Shown here: in pieces, positions 1-8,582 of the stretch
Layout of the letters: every line of letters starts with the position of its first letter
Position numbering within the stretch: position 1 is the stretch's first letter
Source: Bradyrhizobium sp.
GTDB lineage: Bacteria; Pseudomonadota; Alphaproteobacteria; Rhizobiales; Xanthobacteraceae
NCBI GenBank assembly: GCA_030681365.1
Contig: JAUXWH010000048.1
Location: 1 to 32,881, forward strand
Direction: 5' to 3'
DNA length: 32,881 nt
The notes under the pieces: generated by a model
Databases searched by the model: none
What the model was told of the DNA's origin: nothing
Seen by the model: the letters and a program-made list of their open reading frames with translations, nothing else
Translations under genes and position numbers: made by a program

Positions 1-526
1 CGGTGATGCGCTGGGCGAGGCTGTCGGGCGAGAAGCCGGCGAACACCACCGAATGGATGGCGCCGATCCGCGCGCAGGCCAGCATGGCGTAGGCGGCTTC
101 CGGAATCATCGGAAGATAGATGGTGACGCGGTCGCCCTACACGACGTTGCGGGTGCGCAGGATGTTGGCCATCTTGCAGACTTCGTCGTGCAGCTGGCGG
201 TAGGTGATGTGTTTCGACTGCGAGGGGTCGTCGCCCTCCCAGATGATGGCGGTTTGGTCGCCGCGGGTTTCGAGATGCCGGTCGATGCAGTTCCAGGCGA
301 CGTTGAGGACGCCGTCCTCGAACCATTTGATCGAGATGTTGCCGGGCGCAAACGACGTGTTCTCGACCTTGTGGAACGGCTTGATCCAGCCGACACGCTG
401 GGCCTGTTCGGCCCAGAAGGCGTTGGGATCGCTGACCGAGCGCGCATACATCTCGCGGTACTTGGTCTGATCGACATAGGCGCGCTTGGACCATTCCGCG
501 GATACGTCGTAAATCTTCTCGGACAT
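1..526 (-). pseudogene. acs: Acetyl-CoA synthetase, 5' part, interrupted by an in-frame amber codon
   Basis: This is the N-terminal part of AMP-forming acetyl-CoA synthetase, which turns acetate, ATP and CoA into acetyl-CoA in the cytoplasm. The ATG at 526-524 follows a strong GGAGG ribosome site. The first 129 codons show the family N-terminus (SEKIYDV, FWAEQA, the [10 protein letters not shown] stretch). Codon 130 is TAG (137-139 on the plus strand reads CTA). The same frame then continues without interruption to the window edge for 45 codons of highly conserved Acs sequence ([38 protein letters not shown]). The family usually has a Lys-Lys pair before GDR, so AAG to TAG is the likely change at the second position. 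The protein is normally about 650 residues, and the rest lies outside the window. Identity is certain. Whether it is a true pseudogene or a base-call error cannot be told from one sequence. Confidence 0.85.
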
Positions 527-918
527 CGTTACCCTCCACCCATGCGGCCAGTGAACGCGAGCACTGCAAGCCGTCTCATTTGTTGCGCCAATTATGCGTC
601 GGGCCTACCGGCACCGACAAGCGGAAGAAATAGGACCTTAGGCGGGGTTCCCTGCCATGACCGGCATCAAACCGCCGCCGAACATCTCCCTGCGGGTACC
701 GGGCTCCATCACGATCGCGTTGGCCGTTAGCCAAAATGCCGCTGCATGGCGCCCATTCCGTCCAGAGCGGTATTTAGGGACCGTTTCGACCAAGGGATAG
801 ACTGGCGCTCCCAACCATTACCCCCTAAATGGCCTCCCCGGGGGCCAGCCCCCCGCCGGAACCAAAGACCGATAATCGGCATTACCGGAAGAACAGTTGG
901 AGCAAGGCGTCTAAAGCC
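527..918. other. Intergenic region between divergent acs and topoisomerase IB genes
   Basis: This 392-bp gap separates two divergently transcribed genes, so both promoters should lie in it. I see no conserved ORF, no RNA gene and no convincing -35/-10 pair. A short palindrome (TTGGC/GCCAA) occurs near 720-734 and a GC-rich near-palindrome (GGCC...GGCC) near 830-845. An in-frame ATG at 829 could extend the downstream gene, but the sequence from there to 919 is Pro/Ser/Gly-rich and unlike a conserved N-terminus. Confidence 0.5.
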
Positions 919-2076
919 ATGATGGATCAGCAGAATTTCGAGGCTACGCGGCCCGTTTCCGCCGATCCTGCCGTTGAGCTGGCGAAGGCGCTCGGCCAAC
1001 TGCCGAAAATGGCGCCCGCCAAGCCGGCCTCCGCGCTCAAAGCCGCTCCCAAGACCTCGGTCGAAGACCTTGCCCAGGAACTAGGGCTCAAGCTCGGCGA
1101 CCAGAACGAACTCACCATCCGCCGCATCAAGCGCGGCAAGAGCTATTCATTCGTTCGCGCCAACGGCACGCCGGTCCGCCACACCGGCACCATCCGCCGC
1201 CTGCACTCGATGGCGGTGCCGCCGGCCTATGCCGAGGTCCGCTATTCGCCCGACCCGAGTTCCCATCTGCAGGCCGTCGGCCGCGATGCCGCGGGCCGGC
1301 TTCAATACCGCTATCACTCCGACTGGGAAAAGGTCCGCGAGCAGCGCAAGGCCCACCGGCTGGCGCGGCTGGTCGGCGCCTTGCCGAAAATTCGCCGCAA
1401 CGTCTCGATGCACCTCTCCGGCGATACGCCGACCCGCGAATTCGCGCTCTCGGCGGTGATCGAGCTGATCGCGCGCACCGCGATCCGCCCCGGCAATGAA
1501 TCCTACGCGAAGCTCAACGGCACCCGCGGCGCCACCACGCTGCTGAAGTCCAACGTCACGCTGGAAGACGACTGTGTCGTGCTGACCTTCAAAGCCAAGG
1601 GTGGCAAGGCCGTGCGCAAAGAATGCAACGCCGCCAAGCTGGTGCGCGCCATCGGCATCCTGCGCACGGTGCCCGGCAAGCGCATGTTCCAGTATCGCGA
1701 CGCCTCCGGCACGGTTCGCGCGGTCTCCACCACCACGGTCAACGCGTTCCTGCGCGAGATCGCCGGCATCAAGATCTCTCTGAAGGATTTCCGCACGTTG
1801 ATGGCCTCCGCCGTCGTGCTGGAATCGCTGTCGCGGATTTCGCCGGCCGCCAGCGCGAGCGGCCGCAAGAAACAGGTGCTGGATGCGGTGCGCGCCGCCG
1901 CCGACGAACTGTCGAACACGCCGGCGATCTGCCGCAAGAGCTACGTCCACGACACCATCGTCACCGCCTTCGAGGACGGCATCCTGGAGCGCTTCGCCGC
2001 GACCATGAAGGGCTACCGCTCGCAGTCGAAGCGCGAGCAGCTGCTGGCGCAGGTGGTCGCAACCGCGGCGGCGTAG
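919..2076 (+). CDS. DNA topoisomerase IB (poxvirus/eukaryote-like type IB)
   Basis: This 385-aa enzyme relaxes supercoiled DNA through a 3'-phosphotyrosyl intermediate. All catalytic positions can be placed against vaccinia topoisomerase: R190 in AIRPGNESY (R130), K227 in the hairpin TFKAKGGK (K167), R292 in LKDFRT (R223) and nucleophile Y342 in CRKSYVH (Y274). The vaccinia His265 position is Asn here (NTPAICRKSY), which is common in bacterial members. The first 60 residues are an Ala/Pro-rich, low-complexity extension before the N-terminal domain that starts near LTIRRIKRGKSYSF. The start at 919 (ATGATG) has GGAG and AAGG upstream. An ATG at 829 would add 30 residues of poor sequence and is less likely. 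The gene stands alone, divergent from acs and convergent with the diguanylate cyclase gene. Confidence 0.9.
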   Translation: MMDQQNFEATRPVSADPAVELAKALGQLPKMAPAKPASALKAAPKTSVEDLAQELGLKLGDQNELTIRRIKRGKSYSFVRANGTPVRHTGTIRRLHSMAVPPAYAEVRYSPDPSSHLQAVGRDAAGRLQYRYHSDWEKVREQRKAHRLARLVGALPKIRRNVSMHLSGDTPTREFALSAVIELIARTAIRPGNESYAKLNGTRGATTLLKSNVTLEDDCVVLTFKAKGGKAVRKECNAAKLVRAIGILRTVPGKRMFQYRDASGTVRAVSTTTVNAFLREIAGIKISLKDFRTLMASAVVLESLSRISPAASASGRKKQVLDAVRAAADELSNTPAICRKSYVHDTIVTAFEDGILERFAATMKGYRSQSKREQLLAQVVATAAA

Positions 2077-2084
2077 ACTTCTTC

Positions 2085-2228
2085 CCTTCTCCCCTTGTGG
2101 GAGAAGGTGGCGCGAAGCGCCGGATGAGGGGTCTCTATCCGCGGGCAAATTATCCGTTGAGCTAACCCCTCACCCGTCTCGAATGCGCTAATCGCGCATT
2201 CGATCCACCCTCTCCCACAAGGGGAGAG
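2085..2228. repeat. Pair of facing palindromic repeats without a gene (two-hairpin GAGGGG family)
   Basis: Two inward-facing repeat units lie between two convergent genes. The left unit (2085-2131) holds a 9-bp hairpin (CCTTCTCCC/GGGAGAAGG), a second 5-bp hairpin (GGCGC-GAA-GCGCC) and the end GATGAGGGG. The right unit (2166-2228) reads, on the minus strand, as a CTCTCCC-type hairpin, a longer hairpin (TCGAATGCG arms) and GGGTGAGGGG. Only 34 bp separate the units. The architecture matches the repeats around the DUF559 gene at 27777-28229, but the second hairpin differs in sequence. The hairpins could also end transcription from both sides. Confidence 0.8.
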
Positions 2229-2291
2229 AGGAAAAGAGCTACATCCCACCCCTTGATATCGACGCAGACGAATTTGCCGGTCAGGCGCCGG

Positions 2292-3626
2292 CTAAGTCAT
2301 CATTCTCCGGGAATTCGTCACCGAGTGGCCCGATGGCGCGGCGACGGGCTGTGCCTGAGGCGTGCCTTCGACAGCGTGCGCGTTCGACAGGAACACGACG
2401 TTCCTGCCGCCGCGCTTGGCGTCGTAAAGGGCGTCGTCGGCCCATTTTGCGACCATCTCCGGCGCGGTATCCTCCCGCGCGAACGCGACGCCCAGGCTGA
2501 TCGTCACCACGTCGCTGGAGCCGTCCACGGGATCAATTCCGGGATTGACTATGGCGAGCGCTTCCACCGAGCGGCGGATGCGTTCGGCGATGGTCCAGGC
2601 ATGATCGGGCGAGGTGTCGGCGAGAACGACGAGGAATTCCTCGCCGCCATAGCGAAAGACGGCGTCTTCGCGCACCGATTCCCCGATCGTTTTCGCAATC
2701 CGTCGGATGCAATCGTCGCCGGCGGCGTGGCCGGCCGTATCGTTCAATAATTTGAACAGGTCGATATCGGCCATGATGAACGCGATACGGGCTTTCGGGA
2801 TCGCCGGGTCGCGCCAGAGTCGATCGATGAGATCGGTAGCCGAACGGCGGTTGCCGAGCCCGGTAAGGGGATCGCGTGTCGCCAGTATTTCCAGCTGATG
2901 GTTGGCGCTTCGCAGCGCGTCGCTGCGATACTGGTTACGCAACGACATCAGGAAGGCTTTTTGACCGAGAATCGATTGGGTTTTCCGCGCGATCGTCGCC
3001 GCATACATGCCGGTCGCATAAAAGACCGATGTCCCGATCGCTTCCTTGAGCTCGATCTCGGGGTTGAAGATCTCGAAGCCGAAAAAGATCGCCGCGGAGC
3101 AGACCATCAGCGACAGCGTCCAGATATAGTCGACGTTGAGCACCACGATCGCGATCGTGGTCGCGTACATGACGCAGATCAGGATGCGCTCATAGTCGGC
3201 GCCGCCGGCCGCGACGGCGAGGGAGCCATAAGCGATCATGACGCTGATCATCAGCAGCAGCACCGACAGGCCTTCGACGGAAGCGCTACGGGGCTTTCGC
3301 CAGACCAGATAGGTGCAGGCGTGCAGCGCCGGAACCAGCAGCCCGCTGATGGCGATGGTGAGCCCAAGGAAGTCGGGGGCCAGAAGCAGGCTGACCGGCA
3401 CGAAGCTGACGCTGATCAGCCCGACCCAGACCATCCATGCGCGCGCAATCTTGCTTCGTTGCGGCCAGTCCTTTGCGCGATACAGGCGAACCATCTCCGG
3501 AGAAAACCGGATGTCGCGCGTGCGTTGCGACAGCAGCCGCTCCGTCTCGGCCTCGAGCGCGGGCGTCATGGCCACGCTCGCCGTGTCGAGCGGCGTCGGA
3601 TTCAGGCGGCTGGCACCCGATTTCAA
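2292..3626 (-). CDS. Membrane diguanylate cyclase (GGDEF domain)
   Basis: This 444-aa protein should make cyclic di-GMP from two GTP at the inner membrane. Residues about 60-212 hold roughly six hydrophobic segments with short loops, a membrane sensor module I do not recognise by name. A GGDEF domain follows: TRDPLTGLGNRR, the metal-binding DIDLFK, and the active-site loop GGEEF at 327-331. The inhibitory I-site is missing: the position normally Arg in RxxD, just before the active site, is Val (VRED), so product inhibition may be absent. I chose the TTG at 3626 because a strong GGAGGAGG lies 8 nt before it. The open frame continues upstream to an ATG at 3770, but that part looks like intergenic sequence. 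An internal ATG (MTPALEAE) is another option. No EAL domain follows. Confidence 0.85.
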   Translation of the reverse strand: MKSGASRLNPTPLDTASVAMTPALEAETERLLSQRTRDIRFSPEMVRLYRAKDWPQRSKIARAWMVWVGLISVSFVPVSLLLAPDFLGLTIAISGLLVPALHACTYLVWRKPRSASVEGLSVLLLMISVMIAYGSLAVAAGGADYERILICVMYATTIAIVVLNVDYIWTLSLMVCSAAIFFGFEIFNPEIELKEAIGTSVFYATGMYAATIARKTQSILGQKAFLMSLRNQYRSDALRSANHQLEILATRDPLTGLGNRRSATDLIDRLWRDPAIPKARIAFIMADIDLFKLLNDTAGHAAGDDCIRRIAKTIGESVREDAVFRYGGEEFLVVLADTSPDHAWTIAERIRRSVEALAIVNPGIDPVDGSSDVVTISLGVAFAREDTAPEMVAKWADDALYDAKRGGRNVVFLSNAHAVEGTPQAQPVAAPSGHSVTNSRRMMT

Positions 3627-3789
3627 GACCTGGTCCTCCTCCCCGCGTTTCCGCCTGCCGCACGACCGGGAGTAAGCGCCTGAAATGCTAAATTTCCCCT
3701 GCGGCAAAGGCAGGGAAATCGTTACGGGGAAGTGAGAGGTTTTATGATACCTGCTTGAGCATGAAGGCATCTGCGCGAAGGAAGGAACT

Positions 3790-4203
3790 CTACATCCCGC
3801 CCATCTTGCAGACGATCTTCCATTCCTCCGCCGTCACCGGCTGCACCGACAACCGCGAATATTTCACCAGCGCCATCTCGGCCAGCCGCTTGTCGGCCTT
3901 GATCGCGGCCATGGTCACCGGCGTTTTCAAGGGCTTGTCGGCCTTGATGTCGACGCAGACGAATTTTCCGGTTTTGTCGGTCGGATCCGGATAGGCCTCC
4001 TTGACGATCTCGGCGATGCCGACGATCTCATTTCCCTCATGGGAGTGATAGAAAAAGGCGCGATCGCCTTCCTTCATCTTCACGAGATTCTGCCTCGCGG
4101 TAAAATTGCGCACGCCGGTCCAGGCTTCACCCTTGGCGCCCTTTGCCACCTGCTGGTCCCACGACCAGGCCGAGGGTTCCGATTTCACCAGCCAGTACGC
4201 CAT
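3790..4203 (-). CDS. EVE-domain protein (PUA-like fold)
   Basis: This 137-aa protein is a single EVE domain, as in human THYN1, a PUA-like fold thought to bind modified bases in DNA or RNA. Visible family features are the N-terminal MAYWLVKSEPSAWSWD, the WTGVRNFTARQNL segment, the GDRAFFYHS strand and the C-terminal LSVQPVTAEEW. Length fits the family. Two ATGs are possible: 4209, overlapping the gpsA stop as ATGA, and 4203. I chose 4203 because AGAGGG sits 6 nt before it but abuts the first ATG. The gene is translationally coupled to gpsA and probably co-transcribed with it. Its biological target is unknown. Confidence 0.88.
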   Translation of the reverse strand: MAYWLVKSEPSAWSWDQQVAKGAKGEAWTGVRNFTARQNLVKMKEGDRAFFYHSHEGNEIVGIAEIVKEAYPDPTDKTGKFVCVDIKADKPLKTPVTMAAIKADKRLAEMALVKYSRLSVQPVTAEEWKIVCKMGGM

Positions 4204-4205
4204 TG

Positions 4206-5186
4206 TCATCCCTCTGCCTTGAACGGTCGCGTCAACAGGCTTTCGATCGCTTCGTCGATCGTCGCCGTGCCGCCCAATATCGCCGCGACCGCCGACGATA
4301 CCGGCATATCGACATTTTGCGAAGCCGCCAGCTCGATCATGACGGGCGCGGTGAATTCGCCTTCGGCGAGCTTGTCGGATGGCCGCGGCTCGCCGCGTCC
4401 CAGCGCCACGCCGAGCGCGAAATTGCGCGACTGCGCGCTGGAGCAGCTCAGGATCAGGTCGCCGAGGCCCGAGAGGCCCGCCATGGTTTCGCTGCGCGCG
4501 CCGCAGGCGCGGCCGAGCCGCACCAGTTCGCTGAAGCCGCGCGTCGTCAGCGCCGCCTGCGCCGAGGCGCCGAGCTTGCGGCCGACCACGATGCCGGCGG
4601 CGATCGCCAGCACGTTCTTGGCCGCGCCGCCGATCTCGACGCCGCGGACATCGGAGGTGTGATAGGGCCGGAAGGTCGAAGATCCCAGCGCCTGCGCAAG
4701 CTCGGCCGCCAGCGCCTCGTCCTTCGCCGCCAGCGTCACCGCAGTGGGCAGGCCGCGCGCCACGTCGTCGGCGAAACTCGGTCCCGACAGGATGGCGGCA
4801 ATCGCGGAAGGCGCTGCTTCCGATATCACCTCGGTCATGAATTGATGGGTGCCGCGTTCGATGCCTTTCGCGGTCGCGACGACAGGCACGCCGCGCGCGA
4901 GATGCGGCGCCAGCGCCGTGACGGCTTCGCGCAAATGCTGCGCGGGTGTCGCGATCAGGATGATATCGGCGCGCGCGCCATGCGCGATGTCGCTGGTGAT
5001 GATGACGCGGCTGTCCAGCCGCACGCCGGGCAGCTTTGGATTGCTGCGACTGGCGACGATTTCGGCCGCGATCTCCGGGTTGCGGGCGTAGAGGACCACC
5101 TCGCGGCCGGCCCGCGCCGCGACGGCCGCCAGCGCGGTGCCCCATGCGCCGGCGCCGATCACGCTTACGGATTTGAAGGACGGCAT
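4206..5186 (-). CDS. gpsA: Glycerol-3-phosphate dehydrogenase [NAD(P)+]
   Basis: This 326-aa cytoplasmic enzyme reduces dihydroxyacetone phosphate to sn-glycerol 3-phosphate, the backbone for phospholipids. The N-terminal Rossmann fold shows the nucleotide loop GAGAWG at 11-16. K107 (TAKGIE) and K190 ([14 protein letters not shown]) are the conserved lysines, K190 being the catalytic one. The [12 protein letters not shown] and PVSSAV segments of the C-terminal domain are present and the length is typical. It lies between tsaD, 69 bp upstream, and the EVE gene, whose start region overlaps the gpsA stop, on one strand. Nothing unusual is seen. Confidence 0.96.
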   Translation of the reverse strand: MPSFKSVSVIGAGAWGTALAAVAARAGREVVLYARNPEIAAEIVASRSNPKLPGVRLDSRVIITSDIAHGARADIILIATPAQHLREAVTALAPHLARGVPVVATAKGIERGTHQFMTEVISEAAPSAIAAILSGPSFADDVARGLPTAVTLAAKDEALAAELAQALGSSTFRPYHTSDVRGVEIGGAAKNVLAIAAGIVVGRKLGASAQAALTTRGFSELVRLGRACGARSETMAGLSGLGDLILSCSSAQSRNFALGVALGRGEPRPSDKLAEGEFTAPVMIELAASQNVDMPVSSAVAAILGGTATIDEAIESLLTRPFKAEG

Positions 5187-5255
5187 GGCTGGCCCCCGCT
5201 AAGCGGCTCTGGAAGCTGGGTTTTCTTACTGTACATGGGGTTGTTTTCGCGATTC

Positions 5256-6329
5256 TCAGAAGCCCGCGCGGGTTTTGCCATATCCGGCCGGCGCCGTGGC
5301 GTTGGCGTCGAGCAGCCAGCGGGCGCGAGGGGCGGCGTCCATGCTGTCGACCATGCCCAATGCCAGCCGCTCCGCGCCGGCCCAGGCGATCATCGCGCCG
5401 TTATCGGTGCACAGCGCCGGCGGCGGAATGATCAGCGTGGTCTGCGCCTTGGCGGCGACATCCTGCAGCGCGCCGCGGATCGCCTGATTGGCGGCGACGC
5501 CGCCGGCGGCGACCAGCGCGCGCGGCGGGCCGAATCGTTCGTGAAACAGCCGCAGGCCGACGCTCAACCGGTCCGCCGTCGATTCCAGCACCGCGGCCTG
5601 AAAGCCGGCGCAGAGATCGCTGATGTCCTGGGGCTCCAGCGGCACCAGCCGGCTGGCCTCGCTGCGAACCGCGGTCTTCAATCCCGACAGCGAAAAATTG
5701 GCATCGGCGCGCCCGAGCATCGGCCGCGGCAATGCAAACCGTTTGGGGTCGCCGCCGACAGCGGCGCGCTCGACCTCCGGTCCGCCGGGATAGGGCAGTC
5801 CGAGCATCTTTGCCACCTTGTCGAAGGCTTCGCCCATGGCGTCGTCGACGGTGGTGCCGAGCCGGACGTAATTGCCGACGCCGATCACCGCGACGATCTG
5901 GGTGTGGCCGCCGGAGGCGAGAAACAGGCAATAGGGAAACGCCAGCGCGCAGGTCAGCCGCGGCGTCAGCGCGTGGGCCTCGAGATGGTTCACCGCGATC
6001 AGCGGCGTATCGTGCACCATCGCGATCGCCTTCGCGGTGGTGAGGCCGACGATCACGCCGCCGATCAGGCCGGGACCCGCGGCCGCCGCCACCGCCGCAA
6101 GCTCGGAGTAGCCGACCCCCGCCTGCTTCATCGCGCTGTCGACGATGCCGTCGAGCACATCGACATGGGCGCGCGCCGCGATCTCCGGCACCACGCCGCC
6201 GAACCTTGCGTGTTCCTCGGTCTGCGAGCGCACGATGTTGGACAGAATGCGGCCCGACCCGTCGCCCAGGCGCTCGACCACAGCGGCTGCGGTTTCATCG
6301 CAGGTGGTCTCGATTCCCAGCACCAGCAT
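5256..6329 (-). CDS. tsaD: tRNA N6-adenosine threonylcarbamoyltransferase TsaD
   Basis: This 357-aa enzyme transfers the threonylcarbamoyl group onto A37 of ANN-decoding tRNAs (t6A), working with TsaB and TsaE. The protein begins [13 protein letters not shown], the family start. H115 and H119 in NHLEAH are the metal ligands, and ASGGHTQIV and the C-terminal [12 protein letters not shown] loop are present. The frame is open upstream to 6476, but those extra residues are not family-like, so the ATG at 6329 is chosen despite a weak ribosome site. It heads the tsaD-gpsA-EVE strand and is divergent from hemD. tsaB and tsaE are not in the window. Confidence 0.95.
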   Translation of the reverse strand: MLVLGIETTCDETAAAVVERLGDGSGRILSNIVRSQTEEHARFGGVVPEIAARAHVDVLDGIVDSAMKQAGVGYSELAAVAAAAGPGLIGGVIVGLTTAKAIAMVHDTPLIAVNHLEAHALTPRLTCALAFPYCLFLASGGHTQIVAVIGVGNYVRLGTTVDDAMGEAFDKVAKMLGLPYPGGPEVERAAVGGDPKRFALPRPMLGRADANFSLSGLKTAVRSEASRLVPLEPQDISDLCAGFQAAVLESTADRLSVGLRLFHERFGPPRALVAAGGVAANQAIRGALQDVAAKAQTTLIIPPPALCTDNGAMIAWAGAERLALGMVDSMDAAPRARWLLDANATAPAGYGKTRAGF

Positions 6330-6471
6330 TCGCGTTCCGTTATCCAATTTGAGCCCTTGCATTGGCGGCCGAAGCGGCGTTTCGGTATCTCCAGATATCT
6401 CCCGGTAGCACTGCGGGGTCTCAAAGTGCAATCGTCCGCTGCTCCCGAAATCCAGCTCTAAAAAAGAGGCT

Positions 6472-6551
6472 GTCATTCCGGGACGATGCGAAGCATCGAA
6501 CCCGGAATCTCGAGATTCCGGGTCTGGGCCTTCGGACCATCCCGGAATGAC
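6472..6551. repeat. 80-bp compound palindromic repeat between tsaD and hemD
   Basis: The element is bounded by perfect 12-bp inverted ends (GTCATTCCGGGA at 6472-6483, its complement at 6540-6551). Inside are a 6-bp hairpin (CGATGC-GAA-GCATCG, 6484-6498) and a perfect palindrome with 10-bp arms (CCCGGAATCT/AGATTCCGGG, 6501-6522). It carries no ORF. It resembles short dispersed palindromic elements common between Bradyrhizobium genes. It lies 28 bp before hemD, in the space where the hemD and tsaD promoters should be. Confidence 0.75.
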
Positions 6552-6578
6552 GAACGAGAAGTAAAACTGGTACTACGC

Positions 6579-7310
6579 ATGGCTGTTCTCGTCACCCGCC
6601 CGCATCCCGACGATGAGGCCACCGCCGCGGCACTTCGCGCCCGAGGCTTCGAGGTGCTGCAGGCGCCGATGCTGCGGTTCGAGCCGGTCGCATTCCACGA
6701 TGACCTGGATGCGCGCTACGGCGCGGTCCTCGTCACCAGCGCCAACGCGCTGCGCGGCATCGAACTCAAGGGCCACCGGCTGCTCGAATTGCCGCTGTTC
6801 GCGGTCGGCGAGCATACCGCCGCCGCCGCCCGCCACGCCGGCTTCACCCATGTAATGCCGGCCAGCGGCGATGCCGCTGCCTTGCGTGACCTCGTGCTGG
6901 CGAGGGTGAAGGCGAAGCAGCTGAAGAAAGCCTCAACGCTGCTTTATCTGGCCGGCGCCGATCTGGCCCGGGATCTGGCCGGCGAACTCGATCAAAGCGG
7001 CCTGCGGGTCGTCACCCACACCACCTACCGGATGGTTCCGGTCGCGAGCCTGCCGCGCGAGGTCTGCGACGCCTTCGCCGCCAGCCGGATCGAGGCGGTG
7101 CTGCATTATTCACGCCGCAGCGCGCGCGCTTTCCTGGATGCGGCGCGGGCCGGCGGCGTCGAAATATCGGCGCTGTCGATTCCGCAATGCTGCCTCTCGG
7201 CCGCAGTGGCTGCCGTGGTTCGCGAGGCCGGGGCCACGCAGGTCATGGTGGCGACGAAGCCGGATGAAAATGCCTTGTTCGAGGCGCTTGAGCGTGCTTT
7301 GCGGGCCTGA
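6579..7310 (+). CDS. hemD: Uroporphyrinogen-III synthase
   Basis: This 243-aa protein is the HemD family enzyme that closes and inverts ring D of hydroxymethylbilane to give uroporphyrinogen III for haem, sirohaem and cobalamin. Typical are the opening VLVTRPHPDDEATAAALRARG, SANALRGI, the LYLAGADLARDLAGEL hinge segment and the LHYSRRSARAF motif of the second domain. HemD sequences vary widely, so the call rests on these patterns, the length and the neighbours. The ATG at 6579 gives the standard N-terminus; the frame is open to 6486 but only through the repeat. hemC, its usual partner, is not upstream. Mitofilin-like and hemY genes follow, as in many Rhizobiales. Confidence 0.9.
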   Translation: MAVLVTRPHPDDEATAAALRARGFEVLQAPMLRFEPVAFHDDLDARYGAVLVTSANALRGIELKGHRLLELPLFAVGEHTAAAARHAGFTHVMPASGDAAALRDLVLARVKAKQLKKASTLLYLAGADLARDLAGELDQSGLRVVTHTTYRMVPVASLPREVCDAFAASRIEAVLHYSRRSARAFLDAARAGGVEISALSIPQCCLSAAVAAVVREAGATQVMVATKPDENALFEALERALRA

Positions 7311-7373
7311 TCGCGGTAAGAGAATTAGGCCGAATCTCGTAATGTTCGCCGCAATTGATGAGGAACCCTCATA

Positions 7374-8549
7374 ATGGTCGATGACAGGCCCGAAGATACC
7401 GGACCATCGCCCGATACCGGCCGCGCTAGGCGCGAACCGCCGACCATCGACCTCGAGGCGACGGAGGTCTCCGCCGAGACACCGAATGCCGCCGCCTCTG
7501 TCGCGGAGTCGGAGCCGGAGTCGGAATCATCGGCGCCACAGCCTGCGCAGGCGAAGGGTTCCGCGGCCATGATCGGAGCCCTTTCGGGCGCCGGCGCAGC
7601 CGCGCTGCTGCTTGGCGTCGCCTGGTTCGCGGGATGGCCGGCGATGACGTCGCCGACGGCCCCCGCGCCCCAAATCAATCCTCAGGTCAATTCCCTGATC
7701 AGTTCCGCCGCCGTCGATGATCTTGCCGCGCGCATCGCGGGTCTCGAGTCCAGGATGGACAAGCCCGCCGCCGCGACGCCCGATCCCACGGCCGCCGCGC
7801 GCGCCGACGCCCTGGAAAAATCGCTGGCCGAGCTGCGCGGCGAACTCGCCAATCAGCGCGCGCAATCGGACAAGCTGGCTGCAGCGATCAATGATGTGAA
7901 ATCGGCGCCGCGCGAAACACCACCGCCGCCGGATCTGTCCGCGATCAACGAACGCATCGCCCAGGTCGAGCGCGCCGTCCGGGCGCAGAGCGCCGAGATC
8001 ACCAGGGAAAGCGCCAAGCCGGCCGACGATGTGCCGTTGCGCCGTATTGTGGCGGCGGCCTTGCTGGACGTTCTCGTCCGGACCGGCGATCCCTATCCCG
8101 CGGCGATCAGTGCCGCGAAAGCGCTGGCGCCGAATCCGGATGCGTTGAAGCCGCTCGAAGAGTTTGCTGCTTCCGGCGTGCCCAACGCCGCCAGGTTGAG
8201 CCGCGAATTGCTGACGCTGGTGCCGAAATTGTCGCCCCCGGCGCCGGACAGTTCGACGACAGGTACCGGCATCGTCGAACGGCTGCAGGCCGGCGCCGCC
8301 AAACTCGTCCGCATCGAGCGCAGCGACGCAACCGGCAACGATCGCGGCGCCGTTGTGGCGCGGGTCACGGCGGCGGCGCTGCGCAATGATTTCGCCGAGG
8401 CGCGGCGCGAATTGAATACGCTGGCGCCGGCCGATCGCGCCGCCGCGCAAGCCTGGCTCGACAAGGCCGATGCCCGCGATGCGGCGCTTGCGGCCTCCCG
8501 CCAGTTCGCCGCCGACGCGATGGCGACGCTCGCCAAGCCCACACAATAA
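7374..8549 (+). CDS. Mitofilin (Mic60)-like inner-membrane protein
   Basis: This 391-aa protein belongs to the alphaproteobacterial mitofilin-like group found between hemD and hemY; relatives are linked to intracytoplasmic membrane shape. In order there are an acidic, Pro/Glu/Ser-rich cytoplasmic tail (1-60), one transmembrane segment (about 66-88), a predicted coiled coil (about 110-220; LAARIAGLESR, LEKSLAELRGELANQ) and a helical C-terminal mitofilin region (about 225-390; RRIVAAALLDVLVRTGDPYPAAI, LAPADRAAAQAWL). GAGGA about 10 nt before the ATG supports the start. It lies 63 bp after hemD and 33 bp before hemY, so it is probably co-transcribed with them. Confidence 0.85.
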   Translation: MVDDRPEDTGPSPDTGRARREPPTIDLEATEVSAETPNAAASVAESEPESESSAPQPAQAKGSAAMIGALSGAGAAALLLGVAWFAGWPAMTSPTAPAPQINPQVNSLISSAAVDDLAARIAGLESRMDKPAAATPDPTAAARADALEKSLAELRGELANQRAQSDKLAAAINDVKSAPRETPPPPDLSAINERIAQVERAVRAQSAEITRESAKPADDVPLRRIVAAALLDVLVRTGDPYPAAISAAKALAPNPDALKPLEEFAASGVPNAARLSRELLTLVPKLSPPAPDSSTTGTGIVERLQAGAAKLVRIERSDATGNDRGAVVARVTAAALRNDFAEARRELNTLAPADRAAAQAWLDKADARDAALAASRQFAADAMATLAKPTQ

Positions 8550-8582
8550 GCCCGCGCACCAAGCCCGCAGAACAGGACTTTC

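Noticed and set aside
137..139. Programmed readthrough or pyrrolysine at the acs TAG
   Set aside because: The position is normally Lys in a non-special region, and nothing in the window suggests a recoding system; mutation or error is simpler.
829..918. Start of topoisomerase IB at 829
   Set aside because: The extra 30 residues are Pro/Ser-rich, and the ATGATG at 919 has better-placed ribosome-binding sequence.
4143..6461. Long plus-strand reading frame of over 700 codons opposite gpsA and tsaD
   Set aside because: It is the high-GC antisense shadow of two clearly conserved genes; its translation is Arg/Gly/Ala-rich and matches no family.
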